From an uncultured Lachnospiraceae bacterium (GTDB lineage: Bacteria; Bacillota; Clostridia; Lachnospirales; Lachnospiraceae): DNA of 6,557 nucleotides. Numbering within the stretch: the first letter of the stretch is position 1; every line of letters starts with the position of its first letter. The stretch spans positions 1 to 6,557 of the forward strand of contig CADCPJ010000092.1 in NCBI GenBank assembly GCA_902803245.1, given 5' to 3'. The notes below the pieces were generated by a model, which searched no databases, was not told the origin of the DNA, and saw only the letters and a program-made list of their open reading frames with translations. Shown here one piece after another: positions 1-6,143 of this stretch. Position numbers and translations under genes: made by a program.

Positions 1-2931
1 CACATTCAGTTCCACGGGTACGATGTCCCCGCCTACGTGAATGTCCAGTACCCCTGGGACGGACACGAGCTGATTGAACCCGGGGAGATCCCGGAGAGGT
101 TCAATCCCGTGGCCAGCTATGTGAGGTTTTTTGAGGTTCCGGAATGGATGAAGGGGAAGCGCACAATTCTCTCTTTCCAGGGAGTGGAGAGCGGATTTGC
201 CCTCTGGGTAAACGGGGAATACGTCGGCTACAGCGAGGACTCCTTTACGCCCTCCGAATTCGATGTCACGGAATACTTAAGGGACGGGGAGAACCGACTC
301 GCAGTTCAGGTCTTCAAGTGGACGGCAGGCAGCTGGTGCGAGAGCCAGGACTTCTACCGCTTCTCCGGGATTTTCCGGGACGTCTTCCTCTACGCCGAAG
401 GCGACGTGCACATCCGCGACCTCCGCGTGCGGACGATTCTTGACGACGATTATGCGGACGCCTCTCTTTTGCTCCGCCTCATCGCCTCCCGCGCCGGAGC
501 GGTGGAGATCTCGCTTATGGACGGGGAGAAAACGGTCCTCTCCTCCGCGGAGAGGATTCCCTCCGGCGGCGAGGCGGAGTTCTCTTTCAAAGTGGAGAAG
601 CCGGAGCTCTGGAGCGCCGAGATCCCGAAGCTCTATGAGCTGGTCTTAAGGGTGTCGGATGAGCAGGGCAGAAGGACCGAGACCGTCCTCGAGAAGGTGG
701 GATTCAGGAGATTTGAGCTGAAGGACCATATCATGCACCTCAACGGGAAGCGGATCGTCTTCAAGGGAGTGAACCGCCACGAGTTTGACTGCAAAAGCGG
801 CCGGGTCCTCTCCGAGGAGATCACGCGGAAGGACATCGTCACGATGAAGCGCAATAACATCAATGCGATTCGGACGAGCCACTACCCGAACCAGACGCAT
901 CTCTACCGGCTCTGCGACGAGTACGGCCTCTACCTCATCGACGAGACGAACCTGGAGGCCCACGGCGCGATGGACGCCATCGCCGTCGCGGGAAAGGGAA
1001 TTGACTTCGCGGTTCCCGGAGACCGGCCGGAGTTCCTGGACCTCGTCCTCGACAGGGCAAGGAGCATGCTGGAGAGGGACAAGAACCACCCCTCGATCCT
1101 GATCTGGTCCTGCGGAAATGAGTCCTTCGGCGGCAGCAACCTCTATCAGATGTCCGAGCAGTTCCGCCGCCTCGACCCGACCAGGCTGGTCCACTACGAG
1201 GGCATCTACCACGACCGCCGGTACAACGCGACAAGCGATATCGAGAGCACGATGTATGCCCCGGTGAAGGAAATCCGGGAGTTTCTCTCAGAGCACAGGG
1301 ACAAGCCTTACATCAACTGCGAGTACACTCACGCCATGGGCAATTCCTGCGGCGCGATGCACAAATACACGGAACTGGCTTACACCGAGCCGCTGTTCCA
1401 GGGCGGCTTCATCTGGGACTACGTGGACCAGTGCATCGAGATGAAGGACCGCTTCGGCAGGACCTTCATGGGCTACGGCGGGGACTGCGGCGAGAGGCCG
1501 AACGACAACAACTTCAGCGGAAACGGCATTGTCTACGGGGAGAACCGCGAGCCCTCGCCGAAGATGCAGGAGGTAAAGTACAACTACCAGAACATCAGGA
1601 TTTATTTTGAAATAAGGGGAGAGGAGTCCGTCCCGGGAAGCTTTACCGTGGAGAACAGGAATCTGTTTCTCGACACGGACGCATATGCGTGCAGGATCTC
1701 CCTTTTTAGAGACGGGGAACTGATTAATGAGATGACCGGCACCATATCTGCGGCGCCTCTTTCGAAGGGCACCTTCCCGATTCCCGTCGCGGTTCCCGAA
1801 AAGAAGGGGGAATACGCCCTGACCGTGTCCTTCCACCTGAAGGAGGACACCTTATGGGCGAAGGCCGGACACGAGGTTGCATACGGCCAGACCGTGTTCG
1901 AAATAGCGGGAAATGAGCCGGAAAAGTGCACCTTGAAGGGCGCGAAGATGGAGGTCACGCACGGATGGGAGAACATCGGCGTAAGAGGCGGGGACTATGA
2001 GATCCTCTTCTCAATCCTCCACGGGGGACTCGTATCCTATAAAGTGGGCGGCAGGGAGCTGATCAAGCGGTCCCCGAGGCCGAATTTCTGGAGAAGCATG
2101 ACGGACAACGACATCGCCAATTTCCTCCCCTTCCGTGCCGGGCAGTGGAGAAGCGCCGGGATGTACTGCACCTCCAAGAGCCCCGAAACCGTCTGGGGCC
2201 CGCGGTGTGACTTTGAGAGGACGGATCACTCCGTGACGGTGACCTATACCTATCACCTGCCGACGTCTCCCGCGTCAGACTGCGTTCTTGCCTACGAAGT
2301 GCTTGAGAGCGGGGAGGTGCTCGTCTCCCAGAAGATGGCCGCTTCCCGCAAGGTCGGCGAGCTTCCGGAATTCAGCACGCTGTTCGTGCTCGACGCGGCA
2401 TATAAGAACGTCAGATGGTACGGGCTCGGGCCGGATGAGACCTACGCGGACCGGTGTCATGCGAAGCTGGGAATCTATCAGAATGAAGTGACGGACAATG
2501 TGGCCAGGTATCTGACCCCTCAGGAGAGCGGGAACAAGGTGGGCGTCCGCTTCGCTTCCGTGACGGATAAGGAAGGCACCGGCCTCCTCTTTAAAATGGG
2601 GCGGGCGGGAAGCGCGCTTCTTGATCCGGACGAGGCTGTGGGAGGACTCACTTATGCTGCCGATGACCAGAAGCTGCCCGCAGGGGGACTTCAGTTCTCG
2701 GCGATGCCCTATTCCCCGCAGCAGCTCGATGCGGCGACCCATCCAAATGAGCTTCCGCCCGTGCTCGACACCTATGTCCGTGTCGGCATTCAGATGGGTG
2801 TGGGAGGTGATGACACGTGGGGAGCTCTGGTTCACCCGGAGTATCTCATCGACAACACGAAGGACATCGCGATTCATTACTCCTTCCGGGGAATTACGGG
2901 ACAGGCCGATTCCCTCTACACTTTAACGTGA
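1..2931 (+). CDS. lacZ: LacZ-type beta-galactosidase (GH2), 5' end missing
   Basis: Hydrolyses terminal beta-galactosides such as lactose, probably in the cytoplasm. The frame is open from base 1 and already matches the LacZ N-terminal domain (HGYDVPAYVN), so the real start lies upstream; about 90 residues are missing by comparison with the E. coli enzyme, and the 976 codons seen fit a protein near 1,050 residues. In window codons: sugar-binding domain from 1, immunoglobulin-like domain from roughly 125, then the TIM barrel with NRHE (about 258-261), SHYPN (His294), metal ligands Glu319 and His321 in NLEAHG, acid/base Glu374 in GNES, and nucleophile Glu441 in NCEYTHAMGN. The C-terminal small-chain domain is present (RPNFWRSMTDNDI, GVGGDDTW). 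All catalytic residues are intact. It ends in tandem stops TGA-TAA, 98 bp before the antiporter gene. Family assignment is firm; lactose as the true substrate is inferred. Confidence 0.95.
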   Translation, partial: HIQFHGYDVPAYVNVQYPWDGHELIEPGEIPERFNPVASYVRFFEVPEWMKGKRTILSFQGVESGFALWVNGEYVGYSEDSFTPSEFDVTEYLRDGENRLAVQVFKWTAGSWCESQDFYRFSGIFRDVFLYAEGDVHIRDLRVRTILDDDYADASLLLRLIASRAGAVEISLMDGEKTVLSSAERIPSGGEAEFSFKVEKPELWSAEIPKLYELVLRVSDEQGRRTETVLEKVGFRRFELKDHIMHLNGKRIVFKGVNRHEFDCKSGRVLSEEITRKDIVTMKRNNINAIRTSHYPNQTHLYRLCDEYGLYLIDETNLEAHGAMDAIAVAGKGIDFAVPGDRPEFLDLVLDRARSMLERDKNHPSILIWSCGNESFGGSNLYQMSEQFRRLDPTRLVHYEGIYHDRRYNATSDIESTMYAPVKEIREFLSEHRDKPYINCEYTHAMGNSCGAMHKYTELAYTEPLFQGGFIWDYVDQCIEMKDRFGRTFMGYGGDCGERPNDNNFSGNGIVYGENREPSPKMQEVKYNYQNIRIYFEIRGEESVPGSFTVENRNLFLDTDAYACRISLFRDGELINEMTGTISAAPLSKGTFPIPVAVPEKKGEYALTVSFHLKEDTLWAKAGHEVAYGQTVFEIAGNEPEKCTLKGAKMEVTHGWENIGVRGGDYEILFSILHGGLVSYKVGGRELIKRSPRPNFWRSMTDNDIANFLPFRAGQWRSAGMYCTSKSPETVWGPRCDFERTDHSVTVTYTYHLPTSPASDCVLAYEVLESGEVLVSQKMAASRKVGELPEFSTLFVLDAAYKNVRWYGLGPDETYADRCHAKLGIYQNEVTDNVARYLTPQESGNKVGVRFASVTDKEGTGLLFKMGRAGSALLDPDEAVGGLTYAADDQKLPAGGLQFSAMPYSPQQLDAATHPNELPPVLDTYVRVGIQMGVGGDDTWGALVHPEYLIDNTKDIAIHYSFRGITGQADSLYTLT

Positions 2932-2933
2932 TA

Positions 2934-2947
2934 ATGTGTTAACATAT
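2934..2947. promoter_or_regulatory. Near-palindrome, possible operator
   Basis: ATGTGTTAACATAT is symmetric at 12 of 14 positions (one mismatched pair, G against T) around a perfect TGTTAACA core. It begins 3 bases after the galactosidase stop and overlaps the candidate -35 box of the antiporter gene, which is where a repressor site would sit. A short AT-rich palindrome can arise by chance, so this is only a candidate. Confidence 0.25.
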
Positions 2948-2967
2948 CCATGTTGCCGATGTAGAAA
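2939..2967 (+). promoter_or_regulatory. Candidate sigma-A promoter for the antiporter gene
   Basis: TTAACA (2939-2944, 5 of 6 matches to TTGACA) is followed after exactly 17 bases by TAGAAA (2962-2967, 4 of 6 matches to TATAAT). Transcription would start near 2974 and give a leader of about 56 nt. The -10 box is weak, so the antiporter may instead be read from the upstream galactosidase transcript; no intrinsic terminator separates the two genes. Confidence 0.35.
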
Positions 2968-2990
2968 TAAGCGCCTTGCGGGATGATTCA

Positions 2991-3024
2991 CCTGCCGAAA
3001 AGCTTTTGGGGCGCAGGAAAGGGG
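2991..3024 (+). promoter_or_regulatory. Ribosome binding site with possible leader hairpin
   Basis: The purine run AGGAAAGGGG (3015-3024) ends 5 bases before the ATG at 3030 and fixes that start. Just upstream, CCGAAA (2995-3000) can pair with TTTTGG (3004-3009, one G-T pair), and alternatively CCTGC (2991-2995) can pair with GCAGG (3013-3017), which covers the first bases of the purine run. The ribosome binding site is well supported; folding with any regulatory effect is inference. Confidence 0.55.
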
Positions 3025-3029
3025 TATGT

Positions 3030-4697
3030 ATGAAAAAGAAAAACATTGCGGTGCCTCTGATTGCGATTCTTGTCGTGGTCGCAATCCTGGTAATCGCGGC
3101 GGTAACGACGACGCCGGATACTGTCCGGGAGACAGGATGGGCGCTGGCTCCTCCGCTTATCGCCATTATCCTGGCACTCGTCACAAAGGAAGTCTACAGC
3201 TCCCTTTTCGTCGGAATCCTGTCCGGAGCCCTGCTGTTTTCCGGGTTTAACTTCGAGGGGACACTTCTTCACATCTTCCATCACACCGTGACTGTCGACG
3301 GGGAAGAGGTGACTTACGGAATGATCTCCGTGCTCTCGGACTCCTACAACGTCGGAATCCTCATCTTCCTCGTGATCCTCGGCATCATCGTGCAGCTCAT
3401 GAACCGCACGGGAGGCTCGGTCGCCTTCGGAAACTGGGCATCGCGGAGGATCAAGACCCGCGCGGGAGCTCAGATCGCCACGATCGGTCTCGGCGTACTC
3501 ATTTTCATCGATGACTATTTCAACTGCCTGACCGTCGGCTCCGTCATGCGCCCGGTCACGGACAAGCACAACGTATCCAGGGCAAAGCTCGCGTACCTCA
3601 TCGATGCCACGGCTGCTCCCGTATGCATCATCGCCCCCATCTCCTCGTGGGCGGCGGCTGTCTCGGGCTTCGTCGAGGGCCAGAACGGACTGAATCTCTT
3701 TATCCGCGCGATTCCGTTCAACTACTACGCGCTTCTCACTATCGCGATGATGCTCATGCTCGTTATCATGAAAGCGGACTACGGCCCGATGTATACGCAT
3801 GAGTACAATGCGGTCGAAAAGGGCGACATCTACACCACCAAGGACCGGCCCTACAAAGACACCACGGAAGAGGCGGCGACATCGAAAGGCAGGGTGCTTG
3901 ACATGATGATTCCGATCATCACCCTCATCGCCTGCTGCATCGTCGGCATGATCTACACCGGCGGCTTCTTCTCCGGAGAGAGCTTTGTGGACGCCTTCGC
4001 GAACTGCGATGCTTCCGTCGGCCTCGTGCTCGGCTCCTCCGTGGCTCTTGTCATCACGGTCATCTATTATTTCTGCCGCCGCATCATCCCGTTCGGCACG
4101 ATGATGGAGTGTGTGCCTGAGGGCTTCAAGCAGATGGTTTCCCCGATCCTGATCCTGACCTTCGCATGGACGCTCAAGTCCATGACGGACAGCCTCGGGG
4201 CGAAGCAGTTTGTGGCGGGGATCGTGCAGAACTCCGCTCACGGCTTTTTGATGTTCCTGCCGGTCATCATCTTCCTCATCGCCGTGGGACTCTCCTTCGC
4301 GACGGGAACCTCCTGGGGAACCTTCGGCATCCTGATTCCGATCGTCGTCGCCTGCTTTGACGGCGTGAACCCGAATATGATGATCATTTCCATCTCCGCG
4401 TGCATGGCCGGCTCCGTCTGCGGCGACCACTGCTCGCCGATCTCCGACACGACGATCATGTCCTCTGCCGGCGCACAGTGCAGCCACCTGAACCACGTCG
4501 GGACCCAGCTCCCGTATGCGCTTTCCTGTGCGGTGATCTCCGGCATCACGTACTTCATTGCCACCTGCATCGAGAGGGCGACGGGATCCCTTGCGGTCGC
4601 CGGCGCAGTCTCTCTCCCTGTCGGCCTTGTAATTCTGTTCCTCTTCCTCCTTATGATGAAGAGAGGGGAAAAGGGCAGACGGGAAGCGCACGAGTGA
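3030..4697 (+). CDS. NhaC-family Na+/H+ antiporter
   Basis: A 555-residue inner-membrane secondary transporter of the NhaC family (TC 2.A.35). Members exchange Na+ for H+, and some, such as B. subtilis MleN, exchange malate and protons for lactate and Na+; the cargo here cannot be read from sequence. A lysine-rich N-terminus (MKKKN) leads into a first membrane helix at about 6-26, and roughly 11-13 hydrophobic segments follow. Family hallmarks are the acidic pair Asp161-Asp162 in LIFIDDYFNC, the conserved TVGSVMRPVTDKH and AAPVCIIAPISSWAA stretches, TGTSWGT (425-431), and GDHCSPISDTT (465-475), which carries Asp466, His467 and Asp473. A long polar loop lies at about 248-290. I chose ATG 3030 because a strong ribosome binding site precedes it and the hydrophobic helix follows at once; the in-frame TTG at 2976 would add 18 polar residues and lacks that support. 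It lies 98 bp after the galactosidase and is closed by a terminator. Confidence 0.92.
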   Translation: MKKKNIAVPLIAILVVVAILVIAAVTTTPDTVRETGWALAPPLIAIILALVTKEVYSSLFVGILSGALLFSGFNFEGTLLHIFHHTVTVDGEEVTYGMISVLSDSYNVGILIFLVILGIIVQLMNRTGGSVAFGNWASRRIKTRAGAQIATIGLGVLIFIDDYFNCLTVGSVMRPVTDKHNVSRAKLAYLIDATAAPVCIIAPISSWAAAVSGFVEGQNGLNLFIRAIPFNYYALLTIAMMLMLVIMKADYGPMYTHEYNAVEKGDIYTTKDRPYKDTTEEAATSKGRVLDMMIPIITLIACCIVGMIYTGGFFSGESFVDAFANCDASVGLVLGSSVALVITVIYYFCRRIIPFGTMMECVPEGFKQMVSPILILTFAWTLKSMTDSLGAKQFVAGIVQNSAHGFLMFLPVIIFLIAVGLSFATGTSWGTFGILIPIVVACFDGVNPNMMIISISACMAGSVCGDHCSPISDTTIMSSAGAQCSHLNHVGTQLPYALSCAVISGITYFIATCIERATGSLAVAGAVSLPVGLVILFLFLLMMKRGEKGRREAHE

Positions 4698-4717
4698 AGC
4701 GTAAACGAACATGGAAG

Positions 4718-4754
4718 AGTGGGCCTGGACTTTGATCCGGGCCCACTTCTTTTT
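4718..4754 (+). terminator. Rho-independent terminator after the antiporter gene
   Basis: A 12-bp stem pairs 4718-4729 (AGTGGGCCTGGA) with 4736-4747 (TCCGGGCCCACT), with one G-T pair and a 6-base loop, and runs straight into TTCTTTTT (4747-4754). It begins 21 bases after the antiporter stop codon. It should end the galactosidase-antiporter transcript and insulate the LysR gene. This is the clearest terminator in the window. Confidence 0.93.
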
Positions 4755-4884
4755 AAAGCAAGGCAAATGAATTGTTTTGCGGTGATGCTTGTATTTTTTT
4801 CAGAAAAAAGCATTGTTTTTAAAAAAATATGAGCAAACAAACAAATAACGTGGTAAACTGTTTTACAAGCAATATGCCTGGACA
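4755..4884. other. AT-rich spacer before the LysR gene
   Basis: No gene is seen. The stretch is strongly AT-rich compared with the flanking genes and carries A and T runs (4794-4800, 4804-4809, 4816-4827). ATGC (4785-4788) plus the T run at 4795-4800 can pair with the A run at 4804-4809 plus GCAT (4810-4813), leaving a 6-base bulge, and TTGTTTTT follows; this could be a weak second terminator or simply bent promoter DNA. Confidence 0.4.
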
Positions 4885-4914
4885 ATGTCACTATAGAAAA
4901 TGGACCTGTATAAT
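4885..4914 (+). promoter_or_regulatory. Candidate promoter of the LysR gene
   Basis: A perfect -10 box TATAAT lies at 4909-4914. The best -35 match is ATGTCA (4885-4890, 4 of 6) at an 18-base spacing. TGGACA (4879-4884) fits the consensus better but sits 24 bases away, which is too far. Transcription would begin near 4921, right at the ribosome binding site, giving an unusually short leader. A small inverted repeat GACA-A-TGTC (4881-4889) overlaps the -35 region and could be an autoregulatory site; that is speculative. Confidence 0.45.
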
Positions 4915-4920
4915 CTGTCA

Positions 4921-4926
4921 GAGGTG
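4921..4926 (+). promoter_or_regulatory. Ribosome binding site of the LysR gene
   Basis: GAGGTG is a six-base perfect complement to the 3' end of 16S rRNA and lies 8 bases before the ATG at 4935. It supports that start, which also gives the expected LysR N-terminal length. Confidence 0.8.
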
Positions 4927-4934
4927 TAAAAAAC

Positions 4935-5861
4935 ATGCTGTATAACACACATCTAGCCACACTCATTGAAGTCGTAGAAGCGGGAAGCTTTCGCCGGGCA
5001 GCGGAGAAGGTGGGGATTTCCCCGTCCGCCGTTCTCAAGCAGATCACTCTCCTTGAAAACGAGCTGCAGGTGAACCTCTTTGACCGCTCCAGAAAAGGCG
5101 TCACCTTAACGGAGGCGGGCGAATCCGTCTACCATGACGCCAAGTATATCCTGCAATACTGTGAGTCAGCCGCCGAGCGCGCGAGAGAACTCTTCACGAA
5201 GCAGTCGAACACGGTGCGCATCGGCTTTTCCGTCATGAACCCGGTCACTCCGCTGCTCTCATTCTGGCCTGAGATCCAGAAGCTTTGCCCGGAGATCAAG
5301 TGTCACTTCACGACATTTGAGCCGACGAGGGATGGCATCGAGAGAACGTTCTCTACGCTGGGTCAGGACAGCGACCTCGTCCTCAGCATATATGACGACC
5401 GGTTTCTCGCCAAATATGGCCTGAAGGCTCTGAAGCTGCGGAATACCTCTGCCGTGATCGCATCGATGCCGCGGAGCGGGGAGAGTGCTGCCGCGGAGCG
5501 GGAGATCGGAATGGAAGAGCTGAGAAACCGGGCAGTTCTTGTCCCGAAACGGGGGCGCTTTGAAACGGCCGACGCTTTCCGCGATGACGCGGAGAGAAAC
5601 TATCCGAGCATACATATCGAGGACTTCGATATGTATTCCCTCGACATCTTCTACCGGTGCCAGAACGAGGACAAGTGCATTTTCACTTATGACGAGTGGG
5701 AGCTCGGGCATATGCTGCTCGAACAGCGGAAGCTGAGAGGAATGTACCAAAGCTGCTACGGCCTCATATATGGAAGAAATCCGTCAGAACCTGTGGTCAA
5801 GCTGCTCACAGCCATGAGCACGCTGCTGGAGAGGCCGAACACCGTCTCATATACCGGTTAA
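4935..5861 (+). CDS. LysR-type transcriptional regulator
   Basis: A 308-residue DNA-binding regulator of normal length for the LysR family. The winged helix-turn-helix fills residues 5-62: FRRAAEKVGISPSAVLKQI (19-37) covers the two DNA-contact helices, and LFDRSRKGVTLTEAG (48-62) is the wing with the family's typical ending. A linker helix follows to about 90, then an effector-binding domain from about 94 (VRIGFSVMNPVTP) to the C-terminus. The inducer cannot be predicted. LysR genes usually lie divergent from the genes they control, but here the upstream neighbour points the same way and is separated by a strong terminator, and the downstream neighbour converges. The regulator may act on the galactosidase-antiporter unit, on itself, or on distant genes; nothing in the sequence decides. 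The fold is certain, the role unknown. Confidence 0.95.
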   Translation: MLYNTHLATLIEVVEAGSFRRAAEKVGISPSAVLKQITLLENELQVNLFDRSRKGVTLTEAGESVYHDAKYILQYCESAAERARELFTKQSNTVRIGFSVMNPVTPLLSFWPEIQKLCPEIKCHFTTFEPTRDGIERTFSTLGQDSDLVLSIYDDRFLAKYGLKALKLRNTSAVIASMPRSGESAAAEREIGMEELRNRAVLVPKRGRFETADAFRDDAERNYPSIHIEDFDMYSLDIFYRCQNEDKCIFTYDEWELGHMLLEQRKLRGMYQSCYGLIYGRNPSEPVVKLLTAMSTLLERPNTVSYTG

Positions 5862-6012
5862 CGGCCATAACAGATTCTTTCCTTTTCAAACACAGATTCT
5901 TCACAGGCTGTCTGTATGATATGGGTTGTAATCAGGTGTTTGCTTTGCATACACGCAGATAACCTTTTCTTTTTCATACAGCCTGCTTAAAAGCAGGTAT
6001 CTCCTTCCCTTA
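5862..6012. other. Convergent intergenic region, left part
   Basis: No convincing gene is seen between the LysR stop and the hairpins further right. It contains a 10-bp direct repeat ACAGATTCTT (5870-5879 and 5892-5901) and a short inverted repeat, CCTGCTT (5982-5988) against AAGCAGG (5991-5997). Neither is followed by a T run on either strand, so no canonical terminator for the LysR gene is evident. Confidence 0.4.
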
Positions 6013-6058
6013 ATGATTTGAGGACGTCCATCTTTTTGAGGATGGACGTCCTCGTCAT
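6013..6058. repeat. Large perfect hairpin between convergent genes
   Basis: GAGGACGTCCATC (6020-6032) and GATGGACGTCCTC (6041-6053) are perfect inverted copies, forming a 13-bp stem with an 8-base loop. Allowing a G-T pair and a two-base bulge, ATGA (6013-6016) and TCAT (6055-6058) extend the stem. It lies between the LysR gene and the oppositely oriented oxidoreductase gene, a usual place for a bidirectional terminator, but no real U tract follows on either strand (TGTTTT on +, AAATCATT on -). It could also be a copy of a dispersed palindromic repeat. The hairpin is certain, its job is not. Confidence 0.65.
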
Positions 6059-6064
6059 GTTTTG

Positions 6065-6138
6065 GGGACGCAAAGCGTCCCGAATACCTGGGATGGTGAA
6101 CAGCTGCGGTGGCATATCTTTAGAGCGCATCCCGGGAC
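6065..6138. repeat. Second hairpin with an alternative nested fold
   Basis: GGGACGC (6065-6071) and GCGTCCC (6075-6081) form a perfect 7-bp stem with loop AAA. The right arm can instead join a longer structure: GTCCCG (6077-6082) pairs with CGGGAC (6133-6138), with GGATG (6091-6095) and CATCC (6128-6132) nested directly inside it. The two folds exclude each other because they share 6077-6081. The block ends 6 bases beyond the stop of the oxidoreductase gene, so it lies in that gene's 3' untranslated region if the transcript extends. Confidence 0.45.
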
Positions 6139-6143
6139 ACAAG

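Noticed and set aside
37..39. GTG at 37 as the galactosidase start
   Set aside because: The in-frame codons 1-12 already match the conserved LacZ N-terminal domain, so the gene begins upstream of the window.
646..1212. 188-codon minus-strand open frame inside the galactosidase gene
   Set aside because: Lies wholly opposite conserved GH2 catalytic sequence, with no domain and no separate start signals.
2976..3029. Earlier TTG start for the antiporter
   Set aside because: It would put a polar 18-residue extension before the first membrane helix and place the strong ribosome binding site inside the coding region.
2988..4766. 592-codon open frame on the minus strand opposite the antiporter gene
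   Set aside because: It mirrors the GC-rich codons of a clear transporter gene, is extremely rich in Asp, Arg, His and Glu, and shows no recognisable domain; it is a shadow frame.
4238..5104. 288-codon minus-strand open frame crossing the terminator and spacer
   Set aside because: It overlaps the ends of two confirmed genes and the terminator, and its translation has no family features.
5982..5997. CCTGCTT/AAGCAGG hairpin as a terminator
   Set aside because: The loop would be only 2-4 bases and no T run follows on either strand.
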